NCBI GenBank assembly: GCA_009786275.1
Contig: WQTL01000417.1
Coordinates: 1 to 7,630 of the forward strand
Direction: 5' to 3'
DNA from: Bacillota bacterium
GTDB taxonomy: Bacteria; Bacillota; Clostridia; Oscillospirales; Acutalibacteraceae
Length of the DNA stretch: 7,630 bases
The translations under genes and the position numbers were made by a program. Of this stretch, positions 1 to 5,200 are shown piece after piece. The notes beneath the pieces were generated by a model. It searched no databases. It was not told the origin of the DNA and was given only the letters and a program-made list of their open reading frames with translations. How positions within the stretch are numbered: position 1 is the first letter of the stretch; every line of letters begins with the position of its first letter.

Positions 1-1
1 G

Positions 2-1276
2 GGCAACGAGGAAAACCGCACGACATGGAGCGAGAACAGCGTCAGGGACATCCTGCGCAGCCCCATGTACGCCGGGAACCTGACGGGCTACAAACGCCCC
101 GCCGTGAGCATGAAAAGCAAGAAGCGGCCCTCCCGCTTGCCGGAGGAATGGGAAACCGTGCAGGGTACTCACGAGGGCATTGTATCGCAGGAGGACTTTG
201 ACGTTGTACAGGAGTTGATCACCGGCAGGAGGGGCAAGGGTTCTACTGGCTATGACAACATATTTTCCGGCATCATTAAGTGCGCCGACTGCGGCTACCA
301 TCTTAGCGCGGGCAGCGCAAACAGGCGCAAGCGGCCCGACATCCTCGACTGCGTTGTCTATTCCTGCGGGAACTACACCCGCTACGGCGCTCTCACGTGC
401 AGCTCGCACAGTCTTGAAGCCCGCGACCTGCACAACGCCGTGCTCGCCGACATCAATCATTTCGCGGACATGGCCCTGCGCGACCCCAAGGCCCTGAAAG
501 CCATCCAGCAGAAATTGAGCGCCGTCAGCACGGGCGAGGTGAAGGCCCTGGAACGGGAGCGGCGCAAGCTCTCCAAGCGCCTGGGCGAGCTTGACCGCCT
601 GTTTGCGGCCCTCTACGAGGACAGGGTGAACGAGGCCATCACCGAGCGCAATTACACTTCTCTTTCTGCCAAGTATGAAAAAGAGCAGATTGAGGGTGAC
701 GCGCGGCTGCGGGAGATTGACGCGGAGCTTGCCGCCAAGGGCCACGCCGACCGGGGCGCGGAGGACTTTCTGGCTCTGATAAAGGGCTATTCAGGCATCA
801 CGGAATTGAGCGCCCCTATCCTGAACGCCCTGATTGACAAGATTACCGTATCCGAGCGCTACCGCAACGCCGAGGGCGTTCTTGAGCAAAAACTGACCAT
901 CTACTACAAGTTCGTGGGGAGCCTCCACGAACATTACATCGCCGTTCCAAAACGGATAACACACATGGAGGAAAAGAGGTGTTCACGCTGCGGGGAAGTG
1001 TATTTACCGCAATCGAACGTATCGCTGTATTGCCCGGAGTGCCGGAGGATCGTCGCGAAAGAAACCGCAAAGCGGGCTAATGAAGTGCGTAAGGCCAAAC
1101 GCGGCAGCACAGCGCTTGACCCCAGGCCCTGCGGGTGCTGCGGGAAGGTGTTCGAGCCGAAAGCTCCTAATGCACGGTTTTGCCATGCCTGCTTCCCTGA
1201 AGCCAAGGTACAGGCCACCAAGCAATGGCGCAGGGAGTATTGCCAGAGAAACAAAGCCAAAGCTGCTTTACAATAG
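2..1276 (+). CDS. Large serine recombinase, C-terminal part (5' end outside window)
   Basis: This frame is open from the left edge, so the first ATG at 65 is internal; 424 residues are visible. The catalytic resolvase domain with its serine lies upstream of the window. Visible parts in order are: the recombinase domain (about residues 1-80, with a 'SVRDILRSPMYAGN' stretch typical of the family); a recombinase zinc beta-ribbon (C94, C97, C122, C133); a charged coiled coil (about 180-245); a DUF4368-like segment ('LIDKITVSERY', about 275-305); and a tail with two CxxC-x13-CxxC motifs (C327/C330/C344/C347 and C377/C380/C394/C397). Proteins of this family integrate and excise mobile elements using a serine nucleophile and a two-base staggered cut. 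The gene ends just before a sharp junction with a helicase fragment, which is where such a gene sits when it lies at the end of its own element. The family assignment is secure; whether it is active cannot be judged. Confidence 0.93.
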   Translation, partial: GNEENRTTWSENSVRDILRSPMYAGNLTGYKRPAVSMKSKKRPSRLPEEWETVQGTHEGIVSQEDFDVVQELITGRRGKGSTGYDNIFSGIIKCADCGYHLSAGSANRRKRPDILDCVVYSCGNYTRYGALTCSSHSLEARDLHNAVLADINHFADMALRDPKALKAIQQKLSAVSTGEVKALERERRKLSKRLGELDRLFAALYEDRVNEAITERNYTSLSAKYEKEQIEGDARLREIDAELAAKGHADRGAEDFLALIKGYSGITELSAPILNALIDKITVSERYRNAEGVLEQKLTIYYKFVGSLHEHYIAVPKRITHMEEKRCSRCGEVYLPQSNVSLYCPECRRIVAKETAKRANEVRKAKRGSTALDPRPCGCCGKVFEPKAPNARFCHACFPEAKVQATKQWRREYCQRNKAKAALQ

Positions 1277-1320
1277 CCCTGCATAGATAAACTGTCCGCT
1301 GAATCTGTCCGACTGACTTG
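1277..1320. other. Putative attachment-site junction (end of recombinase element / interrupted helicase)
   Basis: Within about 30 bases of the recombinase stop, the reading frame of the downstream helicase opens (in-frame TGA at 1300-1302). From 1309 it reads P-T-D-L-E-Q-R-E-G-R, a family-typical stretch leading into helicase motif VI. The tryptophan/arginine-containing segment expected just before it is absent. The crossover therefore most likely lies around 1300-1309. A 7-bp direct repeat, CTGTCCG, occurs at 1292-1298 and 1305-1311 and could be part of the recombinase binding site. The exact core dinucleotide cannot be fixed without the other end of the element. Confidence 0.5.
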
Positions 1321-2265
1321 GAGCAGCGGGAAGGGCGCGGGAAACGGCGCGGGAATACAAACCCTGAGATAGACCTGTTCCGTTACGTGACGGAGGGCAC
1401 CTTCGATGCGTATTTGTACCAGCTCAACGAATTGAAGCAGCGCTTCATTTCGCAGATATTCACATCCAAAACCCCGGAACGCGTCATGCAGGATGTGGAC
1501 GAAACCGTGCTCAACTTCGCGCAGGTCAAGGCCATCGCCACGGGCGACGAGCGCATCATGGAGCTGTGCACCCTAGAAGCCGATGTCAGCAGGCTGAACC
1601 TGTTAAAATCCAGCTTTATGAGCGAACGCTACGCCTTGCAGGATAAGGCCATGAAGTATCTGCCCGCGCGGATCAAGCGTCTTGAGACGGAAATACGTGG
1701 CCTTGAAGCGGATGCCGCACTTGCGGCGCAGACCAGCCCCGCCAGCGCGGAGCACTTCGCGCCCATGACAGTGGAGGGCAAGGCATACAGCACGCCCAAA
1801 GACGCTGGGTTCGCCATTCTCGAAGCCTGCAAAGCATTTCAGGGTAAAGACCCTGTGCCGCTGGGCGAGTATCGCGGGTTCCAGATGGAGGTGCTTTGGG
1901 ATCACCACGGTGGCATCCACATGGTGCGACTGTGCGGCCAGGAGCAGCACAAGGTAGAGATGGGCGTTGACGCGCGGGGCAATATCAGCCGCCTCGACAA
2001 CGCCCTGGCCGATTTGCCCAAGGAGCTTCCGGCTAAGCAACACGACCTGGGCGAAGCGCGGCAGCAGCTGGCCGTCGCACTGGCAGAAAAGGACAAGCCC
2101 TTCCCGCAGGAGGCGGAGCTGGCCGAGAAAGCCGCGCGGCTGGGTGAGCTGAAATTGGTGCTGCAAATAGACGAGCGCGAGCCGGAGTTCCTCACGGACG
2201 ACGTGCCGGACGAGGGCGACGGAGCGGACGCGCCGCAGCGGAAAAAAGGTGCGCGGGAACGGTAG
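1303..2265 (+). pseudogene. 3' fragment of SNF2/DEAH-type helicase-methylase gene of the ICE backbone
   Basis: The translation begins in helicase motif VI ('LEQREGR', then GN) and continues with 'FRYVTEGTFDAYLYQ', 'FISQIFTSKTPERVMQDVDET' and 'KAIATGDERIMELC'. This is the usual C-terminal extension of the very large SNF2-like helicase/N6-methylase proteins of clostridial ICEs. A coiled-coil segment (about 1590-1720), a 'GEYRGFQMEV' beta-rich part and a second coiled coil near the end follow. All Walker A/B motifs and any methylase domain are missing, because the upstream part is replaced by the serine recombinase. The only candidate start nearby is TTG at 1318, with no convincing ribosome site. 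It is probably an untranslated 3' part of an interrupted gene, with the 5' part expected at the far end of the inserted element. Excision could restore the gene. A truncated product of about 315 residues is possible but unlikely to have helicase activity. Confidence 0.8.
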
Positions 2266-2282
2266 AAATCCCATGGAATTTA

Positions 2283-2291
2283 TGTTATACT
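2283..2291 (+). promoter_or_regulatory. Extended -10 promoter for the 140-aa gene
   Basis: TG-T-TATACT is an extended -10 element (TG at 2283-2284, hexamer 2286-2291), 32 bases before the ATG at 2323. No good -35 is seen, as is common for extended -10 promoters. A partly overlapping GATAAT lies at 2292-2297. A GAGGT ribosome site (2309-2313) follows at normal spacing. Confidence 0.55.
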
Positions 2292-2322
2292 GATAATATC
2301 AACGAACTGAGGTCTTTTCTCT

Positions 2323-2745
2323 ATGGACACCAAAAACTTGAAAGGGCAAATCCACAACGCCATGTATCAGTCCCTTTGCAAAAAGGGCTGGGTTGCCCCC
2401 GTTGACGTTTTGATGGACATTGGCGTGTTGCGCCGGGAACACTATGAGAACTGGCGCTTTGGCCGGGGTGTGCCTTATCTGGAACGCGCGTGTCTGGTGA
2501 ACCTGCGGCAGTTATCCGTCATTATGTCGGAAATTCGGGCCTACGCGCGGAAAAACGATTTGAAGCCCTCATGGTCGTGCTATCACCAATGGGGAAAGCA
2601 CAAGCAAAACCGCCTGCGGTTCAGCAAGTCGGGCGACGAAAAGGTGGAGCGCCACTATGCCACGCACTTTGTGGACACAGAACGGATCGCAGCGCTGAAA
2701 GCCCAACGTGCCGCCGTGGAGCCGCCAGCGGATGAGCAGGCATAA
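2323..2745 (+). CDS. Small conserved ICE protein of unknown function (140 aa)
   Basis: This 140-residue soluble protein begins 'MDTKNLKGQIHNAMYQ' and contains 'VDVLMDIGVL', 'YENWRFGRGVPYLERAC', 'LSVIMSEIRAYARK' and 'YATHFVDTERI'. I recognise the type as a recurrent uncharacterised protein encoded near the helicase gene in clostridial ICEs, but know no function for it. It has no signal peptide, membrane segment or cysteine cluster. The C-terminal half is basic and rich in W, Y and H, which would suit nucleic acid binding (inference). The ATG at 2323 is chosen because it follows a GAGGT ribosome site by 9 bases and a strong extended -10. It lies 57 bases after the helicase stop and probably has its own transcript. 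Confidence 0.82.
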   Translation: MDTKNLKGQIHNAMYQSLCKKGWVAPVDVLMDIGVLRREHYENWRFGRGVPYLERACLVNLRQLSVIMSEIRAYARKNDLKPSWSCYHQWGKHKQNRLRFSKSGDEKVERHYATHFVDTERIAALKAQRAAVEPPADEQA

Positions 2746-2765
2746 ATTTTGCAATTATCAAGAAA

Positions 2766-2805
2766 CCCGGCATAGGAAGCTCCACAGCGTTCTTCCTATG
2801 TCGGG
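2766..2805. repeat. Long inverted repeat (14-bp stem, 12-nt loop)
   Basis: CCCGGCATAGGAAG (2766-2779) pairs with CTTCCTATGTCGGG (2792-2805). There are 13 Watson-Crick pairs plus one that is G-U as RNA on the + strand. It lies 20 bases after the stop of the 140-aa gene, so a terminator or mRNA-stabilising role is possible. However, no T-run follows on the + strand, and on the - strand only a weak GGGTTTCTTG follows. A protein-binding site or an element end are alternatives. Confidence 0.6.
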
Positions 2806-2924
2806 CACAGGGGGGCCATCTGCTGCATTTTTGAAGCCCTTTTGCTGTATGGGCGAGAGCCATGCTTTGCCGCAGCAGGCGCAATGTAAACTACAGGTTA
2901 TCAAAAATGTGAACCGCTGATTGG

Positions 2925-2953
2925 TAGACAACGATCTAAAATTGTAGTATAAT
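2925..2953 (+). promoter_or_regulatory. Near-consensus sigma-70 type promoter for the 306-aa gene
   Basis: TAGACA (2925-2930, five of six bases matching TTGACA) and a perfect TATAAT (2948-2953) are separated by exactly 17 bp. Transcription would start near 2960, about 29 bases before the ATG at 2989. A short ACAA/TTGT dyad (2929-2932 and 2942-2945) lies in the spacer and might be an operator, but is too short to call. In 2746-2924 I see only the hairpin described separately and no gene. Confidence 0.75.
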
Positions 2954-2988
2954 TGCTTTTGCAGTCGAATCAAGGGAGGACAAAAGCA

Positions 2989-3909
2989 ATGAGCTGCAAG
3001 GCAATTGAAAGCTATCTGAACAATACACTGGCCCCACAGCTTCGCGGCTTCGGCGTAGACAGCGCCTTTATTGGCCGCATTATCGGCACGGCGCGCGAGC
3101 AAATGACCTCCTGCCTGTACCATTGGAGCGATGTGCGCTTTCGCCGGGCGCTGCTGGTGATCGGCTCGGAGGAAAGCCACGCCTATCTGCCAAAGGCCAG
3201 CGACGACATTAGAAATTTTGTTGTCGTGACCATCCGCAATTCCGACTTTGAGCGGATTGCGTCGGACAACTGCGCGTCTGCCGGGATTGCGCAGGCTATC
3301 AGCCCAGCAGATATTAAGTTGGTCACGTCAACGGCGATCACCTATTTCAGCAAACAGAGCTTCACGGCGATGGCCCGCGAGATAACCCCGCCCGACTTCG
3401 ATAAATACGGCGATCTGGCGAAGAAATATCCCCTTGCGTGGCGGGCGCTGTGGGAGTTAGCACAGATGAAATCGCAGAGCATTGAATACGATGAACCTGC
3501 CGTCGCCGCGCCGGTTGATATTGAGATGATCCCGCCGCGCGGGGAGATTACGATGATGGGCAGCGCCAACTTGCAATATGTTGTTGCGGACGGCTACTCT
3601 TTCTCACGTGACCGGGAGCTGACTGCTACATTGCAGATGAGCGCCAAGCATCGTATGCCTTTTGCTGTGGACAGCTTCAAAGCCTGCACCCGCAACATTG
3701 AAAAGCTGCTAATCATCATGGAATACTTGCTGCAAAACGGCACGGAGTTCGTGACCTCAAACTACATGATTGCCAACGGATATTTGGAGCGCCGGATCAA
3801 TCTGCTGAAACCGGGCAGCGACTACAAAGAGATGTTCAGGAACTGGTTGCAGACGGAAGGATTGTGTCCATATCACAAAAGAGTGCTGGAAGCGATGAGC
3901 GCCGGATAA
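2989..3909 (+). CDS. Unknown cargo protein (306 aa) in its own transcription unit
   Basis: I do not recognise this protein. It starts 'MSCKAIESYL' at 2989, eight bases after a strong GGGAGGA ribosome site (2974-2980). An upstream in-frame TTG at 2953 overlaps the -10 box and cannot be the start. The product is soluble, with no signal peptide or membrane helix. It seems to have two halves: an N-terminal half (to about 165) rich in short helices and containing 'RRALLVIGSEESHAYLP', and a C-terminal half (about 190-306) with a predicted beta-rich then helical pattern ('GEITMMGSANLQYVVADGY', then 'NIEKLLIIMEYLLQNG', 'RINLLKPG'). An acidic, proline-rich linker ('EYDEPAVAAPVDIEMIPP', about 168-185) joins them. 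It has its own near-consensus promoter and an intrinsic terminator. That layout is typical of independently acquired cargo in ICE hotspots. Defence, regulation and exclusion functions are all conceivable, and nothing in the sequence decides between them. Confidence 0.85.
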   Translation: MSCKAIESYLNNTLAPQLRGFGVDSAFIGRIIGTAREQMTSCLYHWSDVRFRRALLVIGSEESHAYLPKASDDIRNFVVVTIRNSDFERIASDNCASAGIAQAISPADIKLVTSTAITYFSKQSFTAMAREITPPDFDKYGDLAKKYPLAWRALWELAQMKSQSIEYDEPAVAAPVDIEMIPPRGEITMMGSANLQYVVADGYSFSRDRELTATLQMSAKHRMPFAVDSFKACTRNIEKLLIIMEYLLQNGTEFVTSNYMIANGYLERRINLLKPGSDYKEMFRNWLQTEGLCPYHKRVLEAMSAG

Positions 3910-3929
3910 CACACCGAAATTTATTACAT

Positions 3930-3962
3930 AGCCATGGAACATTTTTTGCTCCATGGCTTTTT
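3930..3962 (+). terminator. Intrinsic terminator after the 306-aa gene
   Basis: AGCCATGGA (3930-3938) and TCCATGGCT (3950-3958) form a perfect 9-bp stem with an 11-nt, T-rich loop. A TTTTT run (3958-3962) and more T-rich sequence follow. It lies 20 bases after the stop codon at 3909. The strand is set by the T-run. Confidence 0.8.
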
Positions 3963-4020
3963 CCATTTTCAAAGAAAGAAATACACATGCTTTTCTGAGC
4001 GCCACGATAAACGAAAATGA

Positions 4021-4029
4021 TGCTATACT
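4021..4029 (+). promoter_or_regulatory. Extended -10 at the IS110 left end
   Basis: TG-C-TATACT has its hexamer at 4024-4029. The position expected for a -35 (4001-4006, GCCACG) does not match. For IS110-family elements it is established that the leader-RNA promoter can be completed when the circularised element joins its two ends, bringing a -35 from the right end. A lone -10 here fits that arrangement. The right end of this copy is missing. Confidence 0.5.
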
Positions 4030-4180
4030 GTAATTACGGCACGAGCTCGACTCCTTTCTGGACCAAGAGTTCGCTAAAGAAATTGGGAATCGCTCCTGAG
4101 ACGCACCACGGATTGTCTAAGCCTTCGGGCACGAGGACGCATAGTAAAGTGAGACAAGACAGGAGCGACGCCGTAATTAC
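4030..4180 (+). ncRNA. Candidate IS110 bridge RNA (structured leader upstream of the transposase)
   Basis: The non-coding stretch between the -10 and the transposase ribosome site is closed by a perfect 11-bp inverted repeat: GTAATTACGGC (4030-4040) with GCCGTAATTAC (4170-4180). Inside it, TCG-A-CTCCT (4047-4055) can pair with AGGAGCGA (4161-4168) with one bulged A. GCC-TTCG-GGC (4121-4130) is a UUCG tetraloop hairpin. CCAA/TTGG (4063-4066, 4083-4086) can close a 16-nt loop. TCGCTCCTG (4090-4098) is also an exact complement of CAGGAGCGA (4160-4168), giving an alternative fold. GGCACGAG occurs twice (4038-4045, 4128-4135). Position and size (about 150 nt, directly upstream of an IS110 recombinase) match the known bridge RNAs of the IS110 group, which carry target- and donor-binding loops. 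The structure is seen; the bridge-RNA identity is inferred from context. The closing stem ends one base before the AAGGAGGT ribosome site, so it could also affect transposase translation. Confidence 0.6.
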
Positions 4181-4192
4181 AAGGAGGTCATC

Positions 4193-4653
4193 ATGGAAGT
4201 AATTTACGAGCGCTGCGGTGGGATCGACGTACACAAGGCAATGATAGTGGTTTGCCTGCGAAACGGAAGGAGGAAGGAAACCAAGGAATTCGGCACAATG
4301 ACACATCAGCTGCGAGAAATGACGGCGTGGCTGAAAGGAGAGGGCTGCGAAATCGTGGCGATGGAAAGCACGGCCAGCTACTGGAAGCCGCTGTACAACA
4401 TCTTCGAGATGGAAGGGCTTCCTGCGATGGTGGTGAACGCGCAGCACATGAAGGCGATTCCGGGGCGCAAGACGGACGTCAAGGACGCGGAATGGATCGC
4501 GGATTTGCTGCGGCACGGGTTGCTTCGGGCTAGTTTTATCCCTGACCGGGGGCAGCGGGAATTGCGCGAACTGACGCGTTACCGTAAAAGCCGGATGGAG
4601 GAACGGGCACGGGAGCTCAATCGTCTGCAAAAGATGCTGGAAGGCGCGAAAGG
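4193..4653 (+). pseudogene. IS110-family transposase (DEDD recombinase), truncated after the N-terminal domain
   Basis: The ORF starts at ATG 4193 behind an AAGGAGGT ribosome site (4181-4188). It shows the RuvC-like DEDD domain of IS110 recombinases: D12 in 'GGIDVHK', E58 in 'AMESTASYW', and D95 and D98 in 'GRKTDVKDAEWIADLL'. These are followed by 'HGLLRASFIP' and the start of the coiled coil ('ELNRLQKMLEGA'). Family members are usually about 400 residues long, with a C-terminal Transposase_20 domain bearing the catalytic serine. Here homology stops at 'LEGA' (residue 152), and the frame runs through unrelated sequence to a TGA-type stop at 4717. The DEDD residues are intact but the serine domain is gone, so the product should be inactive. 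The break falls in the helical linker, exactly where another gene's ribosome site begins. Confidence 0.9.
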
Positions 4654-4662
4654 AGCGGCCCC

Positions 4663-4786
4663 ATGCCCTATATCAACCCCGACCTGGTGTCCCAGGCTAG
4701 GGAAATGGACCTTTTGACCTACCTGCAACCTACGACCCCGATGAACTTGCCCATGCGGCGGGACTGAGATTTTATAGTACAACAAA
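4663..4786 (+). pseudogene. 5' fragment of a second DUF3991/TOPRIM gene, frameshifted
   Basis: Starting at ATG 4663 behind GAAAGGAG (4647-4654), the translation 'MPYINPDLVSQAREMDLLTYLQ' closely parallels the start of the intact gene at 5201 ('MPYLPPDLIAQAKQIDLLSYLQ'). After codon 22 a single base is missing relative to the intact copy (AACC instead of AAACC at about 4729), which puts the frame into a stop at 4765-4767. In the restored frame 'YDPDELAHAAG' again matches 'YDPEELVSAGG', and resemblance fades by about 4786. The remaining ~280 codons are absent. The two copies differ at many third positions and several residues, so this is a relic of another element rather than a fresh duplication. 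Confidence 0.85.
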
Positions 4787-4788
4787 AT

Positions 4789-5064
4789 CTATTCAATGTT
4801 ACCGCCATCCATCTTACGGAATCTCTCCAAGCAGTCAAGCAGACGCAGATACCGCAACCGTGTCCAGATGCGGATTTTCAGGCTTATGTAATAATACCAG
4901 AAGTTAAGCTTACTCCTAGCGTTTGTTTGCTTACGCATCCGCCGTTCAAACGCACGTGAAAAAGTGTGCTTAACGATGGGGATGTTTGCTGTTTTTTTAT
5001 CCATGACCTCCCCAAGCGCTTTGATGATAATAGGATTGGCTGTTATAAAGTCCTGCTGCTCCAT
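4789..5064 (-). CDS. Small ORF of unknown function, possibly an anti-sigma-like N-terminal fragment (91 aa)
   Basis: This 91-residue minus-strand ORF has ATG at 5064. On the minus strand it is preceded at about 9 bases by AAAGGA, a good ribosome site. The sequence is AT-richer than its neighbours. The N-terminal part ('ITANPIIIKALGEVMDKK', then 'HTFSRAFERRMRK') is reminiscent of the start of DUF4367-type anti-sigma proteins in Clostridia, where such a segment precedes a membrane helix. Here no clear membrane helix follows, only a basic, aromatic-rich tail ('LNFWYYYISLKIRIWTRLRY'). It may be a truncated member, an unrelated small protein or a chance ORF. It ends within a few bases of where TOPRIM-fragment homology is lost, so it came with a different piece of DNA. 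Confidence 0.4.
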   Translation of the reverse strand: MEQQDFITANPIIIKALGEVMDKKTANIPIVKHTFSRAFERRMRKQTNARSKLNFWYYYISLKIRIWTRLRYLRLLDCLERFRKMDGGNIE

Positions 5065-5119
5065 TTTGTGAATCCTTTCCTGCGTAGAATTATCATGTAT
5101 GTCCTCTACTACCTCTACC

Positions 5120-5125
5120 TATAAT
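5120..5125 (+). promoter_or_regulatory. Possible -10 box upstream of the TOPRIM gene
   Basis: A perfect TATAAT at 5120-5125 lies about 76 bases before the GTG start at 5201. The spaced -35 position (5097-5102, GTATGT) is poor. The whole intergenic stretch 5065-5200 is AT-rich and would need to supply the promoter for the mobilization genes, since the gene before it is on the other strand. Confidence 0.3.
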
Positions 5126-5200
5126 AACTGCAATATTCGGCATTTGGTTACATGAAAACTAAACTGTTTTTGAAAACACCTGAATGAAAGGAGAACCGCC

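Larger units (their letters stand above)
4021..4653 (+). mobile_element. Remnant (left half) of an IS110-family insertion sequence
   Basis: This segment contains the left-end promoter box, the structured leader and the first ~152 codons of the transposase. The right half of the transposase gene and the right end are absent, so the element cannot move by itself. The left boundary is uncertain; it should lie between the terminator at 3962 and the -10 at 4021. The right boundary is the loss of transposase homology at about 4650, where a foreign ribosome site and gene start follow. Confidence 0.75.

Noticed and set aside
934..1284. 116-aa minus-strand frame under the recombinase zinc-ribbon tail
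   Set aside because: It overlaps the well-supported recombinase 3' end and has no supporting features of its own.
1603..2274. 223-aa open frame on the minus strand opposite the helicase tail
   Set aside because: The plus strand matches the ICE helicase C-terminus well; the antisense translation is low-complexity and without motifs.
2283..2300. Shared TATACTG motif here and at 4024-4030 as a dispersed repeat
   Set aside because: The similarity is confined to the -10 consensus; flanking bases differ.
2953..2988. Upstream TTG start for the 306-aa protein
   Set aside because: The TTG overlaps the TATAAT box, so it would not be transcribed; ATG 2989 has an ideal ribosome site.
4017..4202. 61-aa open frame across the IS110 leader
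   Set aside because: No ribosome site; it covers the structured leader and overlaps the true transposase start.
4034..4630. 198-aa open frame on the minus strand opposite the IS110 transposase
   Set aside because: It is antisense to a clearly recognised transposase with intact DEDD motifs and shows no family features; it is a codon-bias shadow.
5140..5180. GAAAAC/GTTTT dyad before the TOPRIM gene as a terminator or operator
   Set aside because: The stem is only about five A-T rich pairs and is expected by chance in this AT-rich stretch.
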